Assembly (NCBI GenBank): GCA_964454685.1 | Contig: CAYVTZ010000007.1 | Coordinates: 1 to 64,000 of the forward strand | Source: CAYVTZ01 sp964454685 | GTDB lineage: Bacteria > Bacillota > Clostridia > Christensenellales > Christensenellaceae | Reading direction: 5' to 3' | Length of the DNA stretch: 64,000 nt | In this document: piece after piece, positions 35,481 through 45,427 of the stretch | Layout: each line of letters opens with the position of its first letter | How positions within the stretch are numbered: position 1 is the first letter of the stretch | Made by a program: the position numbers and the translations under genes | The notes under the pieces: model-generated | Told to the model about the DNA's origin: nothing | The model's database searches: none | The model's input: the letters and a program-made list of their open reading frames with translations, nothing else

Positions 35481-37483
35481 TTTGCAGCCTCCTCCAAATA
35501 CTTTGCATAAATCTGACTTTGTGCCAAATCCCGCTTTCCTTCGTGAATAACTAAATGTATTCTATCATTTTTTTTCATTCCAAGCAAACCTATTTCTTCA
35601 AACACGCAAAATACGAATGCAAGCTTATAAATATCCACATCCTGCGCGTATTTGAGTATAAACTCAAAGCACTGCTGTTGGGAAAGAAAGGATATCTTCT
35701 TCTGGGCGATGCTTTTCAGTAACAGAAAAAGCTCCAGCAGTTTTTCCCGATCACAGTAATATTTTAGTGCTTTAACCTTCACCACACGCCTTGCAATGCG
35801 CAGATCATGGCAGGATTGCTCAAACAACTGCTGTAAATTTTCATCAAAGGACAGCGTCCCTACCACAAGCTGCGGTTTTTCGTCAAAGGGATTCATGGTT
35901 ACGCATCCCACCAAATCCGCCTGCTGCGGCATCATTGCCGCTCGTGTACCAAATACAACGGCGTTCAGCCTTGCCGCTCCTTGCACCGCAACAAACTTCG
36001 CATGCCGATCCTCGCCAATCGCACGAACCTCTTCGATAGATACATCTGTAAACAGGATGTCCACCTGCTCATTCTTAAAACCGAACGGCTCCATCTGCTC
36101 AAATTCTTGGATCACGCGTGTGGAAACCGCCTCGATCGGCGCCTGCAAATCGTAATGCTTAACCGGCCGGAACACCTCATCGTCATAGCGCTCCTTGATA
36201 TATTCATTCAATCGCTCCCGTAAGGTCTCCAGATGCTCTCGCCTGATGGTCAGCCCCGCCGCACCGCTGTGTCCACCGAACTTCTCATACAAATGATGCT
36301 GGCTGTGCAGCGCTTCATAGATGTTCACACCGTCGACGCTGCGCGCAGAGCCTGTAAAGAATCCGCCCGATTCCCCAAGCAGGATCGTAGGCTTCGCATG
36401 CAATTCGCAAATTTTAGATGCCGCCAATCCCACAATGCCGATGTCCCAATCCTCTTTATACAGCAAAATAACGCGATCCTGCTCATCGCCCAATTCCATG
36501 TCCAACGCTTCTTGTATCACACGCTCTTGTCGCTGCTGACGCTGATAGTTCATCTCGCAAAGCTGTTCTGCGTAGCCAAGACACGCGTCTTTCTCGTCCG
36601 AAATCAACAAGTCAAACGCAGTCTGCGCGCTTGCAATGCGCCCGGCCGCATTGATGCGCGGCGCCAGAGAAAATGCAATGGTTTGCGCGTCCACCTTGTC
36701 TCGCTTGATGCCGCTCTTTTGGATCAGCGCTTTCAGTCCCACATTGGGATGCCTGCCCAACCGCCGAATACCACGCTTGGCAATCACGCGATTTTCACCC
36801 AGAAGCGGCACGATATCGGCAATGGTCGCCACCGCCGCCAGATCAATCCATTCCAGTGCCTGCTTGCCCGTCAATGCCTGCGCCAGCTTGAAAGCGATTC
36901 CTGCGCCACATAAATCCCGAAATGGATAGGTTTCTGTGCTGCGCTTGGGGTTCAGAATGCACTGCGCCTCCGGAAGCTGTGCCGGACACTCGTGGTGATC
37001 GCTCAAAATCACCTGCATCCCCAGCTCACGCGCATAGGCAATTTCCGTAATATTCGTGATGCCGCAATCCACCGTAATCAGCAGGTTCGCATGCTTGATC
37101 TCGTTCAGATTTTCGATCGAAAGACCATAACCATGCTGCATCCGGTTCGGCAAAAAGCAAAACACATTGGCATGCAAATACCGCAAGGCGCGAAACAAAA
37201 TCGCACAAGCGGACGTTCCATCCACGTCATAGTCTCCATAGACGCAAATGACACCTTCCGCCGCAATCACCGATTGAATCAGTTCCACTGCGCGCCGCAT
37301 ATCTTGAAACAAAAAAGGATCCAGCAGCGTTTCGTCTTCCAAAAACTGCCGAGCAGCATCCGGATCGCTCCAACCTCTGCGTTGCAATACCTGCGCCGTC
37401 AGCGCACTGACCCCCAGCTCCTGCATCAAGTGCGTGTAGTCGCCTTCAGACATATTCGGTTTTTGTTTAAACAGATAGCGCAT
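35471..37483 (-). CDS. recJ: Single-stranded-DNA-specific exonuclease RecJ
   Basis: A 670-residue 5'-3' exonuclease. The DHH domain (VYGDYDVDGTSACAILF, ITVDCGITN, LSDHHECP), the DHHA1 domain (GGHSGAAGLT) and an OB-fold follow each other, plus a C-terminal extension of about 100 residues seen in Firmicute RecJ. The start at 37483 follows a G-rich site; a longer reading to 37525 lacks one. Part of the secDF-recJ-apt-relA operon. Confidence 0.95.
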   Translation of the reverse strand: MRYLFKQKPNMSEGDYTHLMQELGVSALTAQVLQRRGWSDPDAARQFLEDETLLDPFLFQDMRRAVELIQSVIAAEGVICVYGDYDVDGTSACAILFRALRYLHANVFCFLPNRMQHGYGLSIENLNEIKHANLLITVDCGITNITEIAYARELGMQVILSDHHECPAQLPEAQCILNPKRSTETYPFRDLCGAGIAFKLAQALTGKQALEWIDLAAVATIADIVPLLGENRVIAKRGIRRLGRHPNVGLKALIQKSGIKRDKVDAQTIAFSLAPRINAAGRIASAQTAFDLLISDEKDACLGYAEQLCEMNYQRQQRQERVIQEALDMELGDEQDRVILLYKEDWDIGIVGLAASKICELHAKPTILLGESGGFFTGSARSVDGVNIYEALHSQHHLYEKFGGHSGAAGLTIRREHLETLRERLNEYIKERYDDEVFRPVKHYDLQAPIEAVSTRVIQEFEQMEPFGFKNEQVDILFTDVSIEEVRAIGEDRHAKFVAVQGAARLNAVVFGTRAAMMPQQADLVGCVTMNPFDEKPQLVVGTLSFDENLQQLFEQSCHDLRIARRVVKVKALKYYCDREKLLELFLLLKSIAQKKISFLSQQQCFEFILKYAQDVDIYKLAFVFCVFEEIGLLGMKKNDRIHLVIHEGKRDLAQSQIYAKYLEEAAKWI

Positions 37484-37611
37484 GCGCCCCCGCTTTCTTC
37501 CCCAAAACGACCGATTGCCGCACACAGCAGCAACATCACGTATAAATGCCGCTCAAAAACGCATGAAAGCATCCTTGCGCGGCATCTGTACTCATTTCAT
37601 TTGCAAAAGTG

Positions 37612-38544
37612 TTATGCCTTTGCAGCCTTTTTCTGTTTTTTTGATTTCTTTGTGTTCTGCTTGGTTTTCTTGCTCAAGCGATCTGAGAGTAATACCCAAA
37701 TCGGCCCCGAAAGGAAAATCGAGGAGAACGTACCCGCCAAAAGACCGATGATGATGGGCAGCGCAAACTCACGAATCGCGTCCACACCAAACACATATAA
37801 GCACACAATCATAATCAGCGTCGTCACAGAAGTATTGATGGTTCTTGTGATGGTCTCTTTGATGCTGCGATCAGCAATATCCGCACGCGTCATCGTTTTG
37901 AGCCCGTACGTGTTCACATTGTCACGAATGCGGTCAAAAATAACAATCGTATTGTTGATGGAATACCCGACAATGGTCAGACATGCAGCAATAAACGAGC
38001 TGTTGATGGGCAGACGTAACAGGCAAACCAGCGCAATCATAATTCCGACGTCGTTTGCCAGCGCAATCACCGCGGAAAGCCCACTGTACAATTCAAATCG
38101 AATCCAAATGTACACCATCATCAACGCACAGGCAATCACCACTGCTAAAAATGCATTGCGCACCAGTTCGCTGCTGGCAACGCCACCCACACGATCTACG
38201 CCTTCAATCGTCGCATTGGGATACGTCTTTTGCAGTTCTACCAGCAATTTTTCATTTTTGGTCGCCTGCAACTGATCGTCGCCAATGTCCTGCATCCGAA
38301 TCACCGCTTTGGTAAAGTTATCGCCGGATTTTACCACCGGCGCGTCGGTCGAGCCATTGTTTGCCAACGCCTTACGCACAACGTCCGCGTCAAAATCTCC
38401 GCCAAACTCAATCGTCGTAATGCTGCCGCCCGTGAAGTCAATGCCAAGGTTCAACCCGCCATTGACAAAGCCACTGATGATGCCTGCAAGCAGAATCGCC
38501 ACGGATACCAGTGCAAACCATTTAAAATTCTTCGTAAACTTCAT
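37612..38544 (-). CDS. secF: Protein translocase subunit SecF
   Basis: A 310-residue membrane protein of about six transmembrane segments that uses the proton gradient to help Sec-dependent export. The SecF signature GIDFTGGS and the membrane segment VGYSINNTIVIFDRIRDN are clear, and the C-terminus is Lys-rich. Its ATG overlaps the secD stop by one base (TAATG). Confidence 0.96.
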   Translation of the reverse strand: MKFTKNFKWFALVSVAILLAGIISGFVNGGLNLGIDFTGGSITTIEFGGDFDADVVRKALANNGSTDAPVVKSGDNFTKAVIRMQDIGDDQLQATKNEKLLVELQKTYPNATIEGVDRVGGVASSELVRNAFLAVVIACALMMVYIWIRFELYSGLSAVIALANDVGIMIALVCLLRLPINSSFIAACLTIVGYSINNTIVIFDRIRDNVNTYGLKTMTRADIADRSIKETITRTINTSVTTLIMIVCLYVFGVDAIREFALPIIIGLLAGTFSSIFLSGPIWVLLSDRLSKKTKQNTKKSKKQKKAAKA

Positions 38545-39842
38545 TATTTTGCACCTCCCTGATTCTCTTTTAAAGCCTCTTCGCGGTACTGCTTCGCCTT
38601 AGGCATGTAAATGTTCAAATTCTTGGCGTTCAGGTTCATCATCAACTGGAAGATGCCCCTCGTCACCGCCAGCGCCGAAATCATCGAAACAATAATGCTG
38701 ATGATCAGCGTATACGCAAAGCTTTTGATGCTGCCCGTTCCAAACACAGCCAGCACAATCGCACAAATCAGCGTCGTAATGTTAGAGTCCAGAATTGTAA
38801 TAAACGCCTTTTGGAATCCGCCTTTAAACGCAATGCGCACTGATTTCCCGAGGCGCATTTCCTCACGGAAGCGCTCAAAAATGATCACGTTTGCGTCCAC
38901 CGCCATGCCGATACCAAGAATGATACCCGCAATACCCGGCAATGTAAGCTGCACACCCGGCACACTGCCCAGCAGCAACATAACAAAGCAAATATACACC
39001 ACCAACGCCAGGCAAGCCGCAACACCCGGCAGACGATAGTAAACCAGCATGAATACAAACAGCACGATCAAGCCGATGAAGCCGGCAAAAATGCTGTTTT
39101 CCAGTGCATTATATCCCAGCGTTGCGCTGATGGAACGCACTTCAATCTCCTGTAATTCAATCGGCAACGCCCCGCTCTGAATCTGCAAAGCAAGGTTCAA
39201 AGCGCTCTCGGAAGAGAAATCGCCCTCAATGATACCCTGTCCGTTGGGAATCACAGAGTTAACGGTCGGACTGGAAATCGCGTCACCATCAATCGTGATG
39301 GAAATGGGCTGTCCCACAAATTTCGCAGTCGCCTCGGCAAACGCATCGGTGCCGGATTCATTCAGTTCAAATGCCACCACGTATTTGCCATCTTGGTTTT
39401 GCTGTGCCTGCGCCAATTTGATGTCTTTGCCTTCCAAGATAACCACGCCGTCCGGTCCCACAAATTCCAGCTTCGCCGGCGTACCAATGAACTTTGAAAC
39501 CTCGTTCGGGTCCTTCACCTCACTGCTTGCGTTGATGGGGATTTCCACACGTATACGGTCATCTCCCTGCCGCGTGATGGTCGCCTCGGTAAATCCCTTG
39601 GAATCCAAACGTTCGCGCAGTACGAGCATCGTTCCCTGCATATCCTCTTCAAACGTGTCCGAAGATGTGTCTTTTGCTTGATAAACGGTGTATACACCGC
39701 CGGTCAAATCCAATCCCTGCTTGATTCCGTTCAAAGGTCTGATTTCATAAATTCCAACATCAAATCCTTTGACCACGAATGTAGCGAGCAACCCGATTAA
39801 CACGATGACTATAATCAGTCCGATTAGGCTGCGTTTCTTCAT
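38544..39842 (-). CDS. secD: Protein translocase subunit SecD
   Basis: A 432-residue partner of SecF with one N-terminal membrane segment, a periplasm-like P1 domain (about 50-245) and a C-terminal bundle with GIILGIGMAVDANVIIFERF. It is shorter than the Escherichia coli protein, as usual in Firmicutes with split secD/secF. The start at 39842 has GGAGG upstream. First gene of the operon running to hemZ, behind a good promoter. Confidence 0.96.
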   Translation of the reverse strand: MKKRSLIGLIIVIVLIGLLATFVVKGFDVGIYEIRPLNGIKQGLDLTGGVYTVYQAKDTSSDTFEEDMQGTMLVLRERLDSKGFTEATITRQGDDRIRVEIPINASSEVKDPNEVSKFIGTPAKLEFVGPDGVVILEGKDIKLAQAQQNQDGKYVVAFELNESGTDAFAEATAKFVGQPISITIDGDAISSPTVNSVIPNGQGIIEGDFSSESALNLALQIQSGALPIELQEIEVRSISATLGYNALENSIFAGFIGLIVLFVFMLVYYRLPGVAACLALVVYICFVMLLLGSVPGVQLTLPGIAGIILGIGMAVDANVIIFERFREEMRLGKSVRIAFKGGFQKAFITILDSNITTLICAIVLAVFGTGSIKSFAYTLIISIIVSMISALAVTRGIFQLMMNLNAKNLNIYMPKAKQYREEALKENQGGAK

Positions 39843-39916
39843 CCAATATTCCTCCTCCAAAAATGCACCGCCGGCACTCAAATTTCATCCGGCGACAATT
39901 TAAAACATACTTTTCT

Positions 39917-39945
39917 ATTATATAGTGCTCGCGCTCATTAGTCAA
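39917..39945 (-). promoter_or_regulatory. Promoter for the secDF operon
   Basis: TTGACT (39940-39945), 17 bases, TATAAT (39917-39922) on the minus strand. The 70-base leader holds a small stem CGCCGG/CCGGCG (about 39866-39891). Confidence 0.8.
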
Positions 39946-39975
39946 TTACAATGCGCACTCCCGGCAAAAAACCCG

Positions 39976-42900
39976 TTAAAAGTCGAACAGGCTCAGTTGA
40001 TTGGATTGCGGCATCCCCGTCAGCGTACCCATTTTCTGCATCTCCTCGATGACTGCGCTGCCGATTTTCGCACGTTTTTTCAAGTCCTCGATTGAAATAA
40101 AGGGCGATTTCTCCCGCTCTACCACAATGTTCTGCGCCGCATTCCCACCCAGCTTAGGCACGGACAGGAACGGCAAGCGCAAACCGTCAGTCTCCACCAA
40201 AAATTTTTCAGCGTCACTTTTTTGTAAGTCCACCGGCAAAAAGTGGATACCGCGCAGATACATTTCGCAGGCTACTTCCAGCATCGTGCCCATATTCTTT
40301 TCCAGCCCCGTCGCATTATTGCCCTTGTTTTCGATCATCTGCCAGTTCTTTTTGATGTCCTCCAGTCCGCCCAGCACGTAAGATGCGTCAAATTCACCGC
40401 TGCGCACGGTGAAGTAAGAGGCGTAAAACGCCTCAGGATGATGCACTTTACAATACGCAATGCGATACGCCATGATAACATACGCCACCGCGTGCGCCTT
40501 GGGAAACATATACTTGATTTTTTTACACGAGTCGATAAACCATTGCTCGATATTCGCGTCCGCCAACGCCTTCTCATCGCTTTCGGAAAAGCCGCCTTTG
40601 GCAATTTTCCCCTTACGCACATTCTCCATGATAAAGAATGCCGTGCGTTTTTCCACACCTTTGTGCACCAGATAGTTCATGATGTCATCGCGCGTGCAAA
40701 TCGCCTGTTTGAGCGTGCAGGTGCCGTTTTTGATCAGCTCCTGCGCATTGCCGATCCACACATCCGTACCATGCGAAAGTCCGCTGATGCGCACGATTTC
40801 AGACATCGTCGACGGCATGGTCTCCATCAGCATCTGCCGCACAAATTTTGTGCCAAATTCCGGAATGCCCAGCGTTCCCGTCTGTATGCCCAAAAGCTGC
40901 GCAGACTTTAATCCCAGCGGTTCCAAGCCGGAAAACAGCTTCATCGTATCCGGGTCGTCCAGTGGGATGGTCAGCGGGTCGCGCCCCGTGATGTCCTGCA
41001 AAATGCGAATGATTGTGGGAACATCATGTCCCAGAATATCCAGCTTAATCAAAATATCGTGCATGGAGTTGAAGTCGAAATGCGTCGTCACCGTCTCCGC
41101 GTCCACCGAATCCGCAGGCTTTTGAACAGGCGTAAATTCATAGATTTCCCGGTCGCCCGGCACGATCACAATGCCGCCGGGGTGCTGCCCTGTGGTCTTT
41201 TTTACGCCGGAAATCCCTTGCACGAGGCGGTTTACCTCAGCTTCATTGTGCGGCTTGCCCGTCATGTCAAAATACTTTTTGACATATCCGTATGCGATCT
41301 TGTCCTTCACTGTGCTGATCGTTCCCGCGCGGTAGACATATTCCTTGCCAAACAGCACTTCGGTATACTTGTGCGCCGTACTCTGATACGCGCCGCTAAA
41401 GTTGAGGTCTATATCCGGCACCTTGTCTGCATTGATACCCAAAAAAACCTCGAACGGAATATCATACCCGTCTTTGATCATCTTGGTGCCGCACTTCGGA
41501 CAGTCCGCATCCGGCAAGTCTGCGCCGCAGCCGTATTGCTCCACGTCCACATCAAAATCAGAATGCTTGCACTGCGGGCATAAATAATGCGGCGAAAGCG
41601 GATTGACCTCGGTAATGCCCGTCATGGTCGCGGCAAGGCTGGAGCCAACAGATCCTCTCGAACCCACCAGATATCCGTCCTCATTGGATTTTTTCACCAA
41701 TCGGTGTGCGCTATAATACAGCACGGAAAATCCGTGTCCCACAATCGAATCCAGTTCGCGTTTGAGGCGCGCCTCCACGATCTCCGGCAGCGGATCGCCG
41801 TATTTCTCTTTCGCGGTCTGATACGCCAGCTCGGTGATCTTCTCCGCCGCTCCCTCAATGGCAGGCATTGCGGTGTCCGACTGAAACAACTCGATCTCTT
41901 CGGTTTGCTGCGCGATGGCGTTGGTGTTCGTCACTACCACCTCGTATGCCTTTTCCGCCCCTAAATATGCAAACTCTTCCAGCATTTCATCCGTCGTGCG
42001 CAGGAATAATTTGGACTCCGAAACATCGTCATAGCCCTGCACATGAAATAAGATGCGGCGATAGTATTCCTCATGAGGGTCAATGTAATGCGCGTCACAG
42101 GTAGCCACAACGGGCTTTCCCAGTTCTTCGCCCAGTTGCACCACTTTGCGGTTGAATGCTTTGAGTTGTTCCTCCCCCGTCACCATCTGCTTTGCAATCA
42201 TAAATTCATTGTTGCAAAGCGGCTGAATCTCTAAATAATCATAAAACGATGCAATTTTCTTGAGGCGCTCATCGTTCGCATCATCCAGCATCGCACAAAA
42301 AAGCTCTCCCGCCTCGCAGGCAGAGCCAATGATAATGCCCTCCCGGTGTTCTTCGATCAACGACTTTGGCATGCGCGGCTTTCGGTAAAAATAGTCCAAA
42401 TGCGCGTGCGAAATCAGTTTATAAAGATTGCGCAGCCCGCGCTTGGTCTTGCACAGCAAAATAATATGGTATTGCTTCGCACTTTTGTCTACGCCATGCT
42501 TTTCATTGTATAAGCGGTTGACGCCAAACAAATCATGCGCTCCCAACTTCTCGAATTCTCCAAAACACGCAAGCATGATCTTTGCCGTGCATTGCGCGTC
42601 GTTGTCTGCGCGATGGTGGTTCAGCGGCAAGTGCAAATGCTCGGCAACCTTGTTCAGTTTATGCGATTTCAGCATCGGATATGCCAAGCGGCACAGCGCA
42701 ACCGAGTCCACCACCCGATTTTGAAATACGATATCGTGCTGTCGGCCGTGATAAAAGATGAATTTGGTGTCAAAGTCCGCGTTGTGCGCCACCAGTACCG
42801 CGTTCTCGCCTACAAATGTACGAAACGCAGCCAATGCCTCCTGCGGCAGCGGCGCATCACGCACCATGTCGTCTGTGATGCCCGTTAGCTGTATGATACG

Positions 42901-44328
42901 CGGTGGAATGGGCACGGATGGACGCACCATCGTATGAAAGCGCTCCACTTCCTCTCCGTTTTTAATGCGTACCGCACCAATTTCCGTGATCTCGTTTGCC
43001 ACATGGCTAAGACCCGTCGTCTCGATATCAAATACCACAAATTCATCTGCAAAGCTGCATGGTTGGGATGCGGTGTAAATCTTTTTGCCATCGTCGATCA
43101 TGTACGCTTCCACGCCATAGATCACTTTGATGCCATGCTTGTGCGCCGCATTGGCCGCATCAGGAAATGCCTGCACCACGCCATGGTCTGTGATTGCGAT
43201 TGCGGGATGTCCCCACTTCGCCGCCCGCGCGATGATTTCGCGTACATCACTCACGCCATCCTGGGAGGACATCTGCGTGTGCATATGCAGCTCCACACGC
43301 TTTTCCTCCGCGTGATCGGCGCGCGCCTTATGGTTGGAAGGCGCGATATCCTTGACTTTGATGGTGTTCTCGCGCTCAAACGTGTCTTCATTATACGTGC
43401 CTGCTACCACCACCCATTGCCCTTTTTTGGGCGGCTGCAAGGAAGATTTGTATTTTTGACTCACGATAAAAAAGCATGTGATACTTGCCGTATAATCACA
43501 TACCACAAACTTATGTTTGGTCATTTCACCATCTTTAAGCTCACGATCTTCGGTGTATACAACCTCCCCTTCGATCATGACATTATCGCCCAACTTCAAA
43601 TCACAGATTTGTGAAGTGATATATTGTTTCCCGCGCGGCTTGGCTGCGGCACGCGGCCGCTTCGGCTCCTTTGCAACCATCTCCTCCGGCGGCGCCTCAG
43701 GTGCAAATTCCGGCGGCACGTCCTCCGGCAGCGGCGCTTCCCACGGCGGGATCTCCGCGCTTTGCCGCTGTGCTCTCTGCGGCGGCGTTGCCTTAGGGCG
43801 CTCGTTTAAATGCTGCTCCAACGCTTTGCCGGGCGCATAATCCTGCGCCGCATGCGCTCCTTGCGAAACTGTCAATTTCACACGGCAATCCACGCCGTAT
43901 GCCGCGCTCACATACTCACGCCACTTGTCCGCAAGCTGCATCTGCGCAAACAGTTCCATACCAATCTCATTGTCAAAGGCAATCTCCACGCGGGATTGCT
44001 CCGGCCACTCGATGTGCGCGTTTTGCACAAAAGGCAAAATCGCCGGACTGCATAAAATAGAAAAGTCCTTCAGATAACGCGGCGCGCACTGTTTGAGTTC
44101 CTCAAAAAAGCGATGCTGGCTGACATGCACACAGCAATCCGGCTGCGTCTGCACCTGCTCCGTCAGTTTACGGTATTTCACGGGCGAAAGATGTTTTTGC
44201 GTCATGAAAAACAACTCCATGCGCTGCGTATTGGAATCGTACTCCACCCGCTCCAGTCCCAGTAGGTCACCCGCTTGATTTTTAATCTGTTCTAAAACCG
44301 TTTCAATTTTTTGGATTTTCGCGTTCAA
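39976..44328 (-). CDS. polC: DNA polymerase III alpha subunit PolC (TTG start)
   Basis: A 1450-residue Gram-positive replicative polymerase. Order: N-terminal domain, a Pro/Glu-rich linker (about 180-235), OB fold (about 240-325), split PHP domain (ELHMHTQMSSQDG, AITDHGVVQAF), proofreading exonuclease (VVFDIETTGL, LVAHNADFDTKF), PHP remainder, then the palm and fingers with GSRGSVGSS, CPKC-type zinc Cys residues, DIDLNFSG and TTGQHPGG. The start is TTG at 44328 with GAGG nine bases upstream, overlapping the ispG stop by four bases. The last residues form a clamp-binding motif (QLSLFDF). Confidence 0.98.
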   Translation of the reverse strand: MNAKIQKIETVLEQIKNQAGDLLGLERVEYDSNTQRMELFFMTQKHLSPVKYRKLTEQVQTQPDCCVHVSQHRFFEELKQCAPRYLKDFSILCSPAILPFVQNAHIEWPEQSRVEIAFDNEIGMELFAQMQLADKWREYVSAAYGVDCRVKLTVSQGAHAAQDYAPGKALEQHLNERPKATPPQRAQRQSAEIPPWEAPLPEDVPPEFAPEAPPEEMVAKEPKRPRAAAKPRGKQYITSQICDLKLGDNVMIEGEVVYTEDRELKDGEMTKHKFVVCDYTASITCFFIVSQKYKSSLQPPKKGQWVVVAGTYNEDTFERENTIKVKDIAPSNHKARADHAEEKRVELHMHTQMSSQDGVSDVREIIARAAKWGHPAIAITDHGVVQAFPDAANAAHKHGIKVIYGVEAYMIDDGKKIYTASQPCSFADEFVVFDIETTGLSHVANEITEIGAVRIKNGEEVERFHTMVRPSVPIPPRIIQLTGITDDMVRDAPLPQEALAAFRTFVGENAVLVAHNADFDTKFIFYHGRQHDIVFQNRVVDSVALCRLAYPMLKSHKLNKVAEHLHLPLNHHRADNDAQCTAKIMLACFGEFEKLGAHDLFGVNRLYNEKHGVDKSAKQYHIILLCKTKRGLRNLYKLISHAHLDYFYRKPRMPKSLIEEHREGIIIGSACEAGELFCAMLDDANDERLKKIASFYDYLEIQPLCNNEFMIAKQMVTGEEQLKAFNRKVVQLGEELGKPVVATCDAHYIDPHEEYYRRILFHVQGYDDVSESKLFLRTTDEMLEEFAYLGAEKAYEVVVTNTNAIAQQTEEIELFQSDTAMPAIEGAAEKITELAYQTAKEKYGDPLPEIVEARLKRELDSIVGHGFSVLYYSAHRLVKKSNEDGYLVGSRGSVGSSLAATMTGITEVNPLSPHYLCPQCKHSDFDVDVEQYGCGADLPDADCPKCGTKMIKDGYDIPFEVFLGINADKVPDIDLNFSGAYQSTAHKYTEVLFGKEYVYRAGTISTVKDKIAYGYVKKYFDMTGKPHNEAEVNRLVQGISGVKKTTGQHPGGIVIVPGDREIYEFTPVQKPADSVDAETVTTHFDFNSMHDILIKLDILGHDVPTIIRILQDITGRDPLTIPLDDPDTMKLFSGLEPLGLKSAQLLGIQTGTLGIPEFGTKFVRQMLMETMPSTMSEIVRISGLSHGTDVWIGNAQELIKNGTCTLKQAICTRDDIMNYLVHKGVEKRTAFFIMENVRKGKIAKGGFSESDEKALADANIEQWFIDSCKKIKYMFPKAHAVAYVIMAYRIAYCKVHHPEAFYASYFTVRSGEFDASYVLGGLEDIKKNWQMIENKGNNATGLEKNMGTMLEVACEMYLRGIHFLPVDLQKSDAEKFLVETDGLRLPFLSVPKLGGNAAQNIVVEREKSPFISIEDLKKRAKIGSAVIEEMQKMGTLTGMPQSNQLSLFDF

Positions 44329-45386
44329 GTCTGATGACCTCTTTCCGACGCCAGTTTCAAAATCATGCTTTTCATTTCACGCAGAATGTCAAATTCGTCC
44401 ACCTTCTTGATGGGGGTGCCATGCGAAAACAAAAGCGCCTCGCCATGCCCGCCCGCGATGCCGATGTCCGCCTCACGCGCCTCCCCCGGTCCATTGACCG
44501 CGCATCCCATCACAGCCACTTTCAGCGGTACATTGATGTGCCGCGAAAACTCTTCCAGGTTGGACGCGATTTTCTCGATATTGAGGGAGCATCGCGCACA
44601 AGTCGGGCAGGAAATGATTTCCACACTGTTTTTCCATAGGCCGGCGCATTTCAGGATATCGCGCGCCGCATCCACTTCCTGCACCGGATCGCCTGTGATC
44701 GACACACGAATGGTGTCGCCAATGCCATCCACCAGCAGCGACCCCAGCGCAATCGCGGATTTAATGATCGCGCTATGATAAGTGCCCGCCTCTGTCACAC
44801 CCAAATGCAATGGGTATTGCAGCTTCCGTGCGATTTTTCGATATGCTTCAATGCAGACAGGCACAGAAGATGATTTGATAGAAACCACAATATCGTCAAA
44901 ATTAGCGCGCTCCAGTATCCGCACGTTTTCCATCACGCTCTCCACCAGCGCATCCGCCGTGGGTGCGCCATGCTTTGCCAGCACCGCTTTGGAAAGCGAA
45001 CCGGCATTTGCGCCTACCCGAATGGGAATTTGGTGCTGCCTTGCCGCATCCACCACTTTTAATACTTTGCTGCTGTCACCGATATTTCCGGGGTTGATGC
45101 GAATTTTGTCCACGCCGCTTTCAATGGCCGCAACCGCGATTTTATAGTCAAAATGTACGTCTGCCACCAGCGGAATGGAAATCTGCTCTTTTATTTTTCG
45201 CAAAGCCTGCGCACTTTCGATATCATAAGCTGCGCAGCGCACAATCTGGCAGCCCGCTTCTTCCAGCTGCTTGATCTGCTCCACTGTTTCCCGAACTTTT
45301 TTGGTGTCGGTGTTCGTCATCGATTGTATGGAGACCGGAGCGCCTCCGCCCATTTTAACTCCCCCGACCGAAACAACTTTGCTCAT
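44325..45386 (-). CDS. ispG: 4-hydroxy-3-methylbut-2-enyl diphosphate synthase (IspG)
   Basis: A 353-residue iron-sulfur enzyme of the non-mevalonate isoprenoid pathway. It opens with the barrel motif SIQSMTNTDT; cluster Cys residues sit in SCPTCARCSLN and GCAVNGPGEA. The start at 45386 has GGGGGA upstream; a longer reading to 45791 only covers rseP. With dxr and uppS it puts isoprenoid synthesis in one transcript. Confidence 0.97.
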   Translation of the reverse strand: MSKVVSVGGVKMGGGAPVSIQSMTNTDTKKVRETVEQIKQLEEAGCQIVRCAAYDIESAQALRKIKEQISIPLVADVHFDYKIAVAAIESGVDKIRINPGNIGDSSKVLKVVDAARQHQIPIRVGANAGSLSKAVLAKHGAPTADALVESVMENVRILERANFDDIVVSIKSSSVPVCIEAYRKIARKLQYPLHLGVTEAGTYHSAIIKSAIALGSLLVDGIGDTIRVSITGDPVQEVDAARDILKCAGLWKNSVEIISCPTCARCSLNIEKIASNLEEFSRHINVPLKVAVMGCAVNGPGEAREADIGIAGGHGEALLFSHGTPIKKVDEFDILREMKSMILKLASERGHQT

Positions 45387-45427
45387 CCATTTTCCCCCTT
45401 CATCCGCTCCAGTCTCAAGGCGCATCC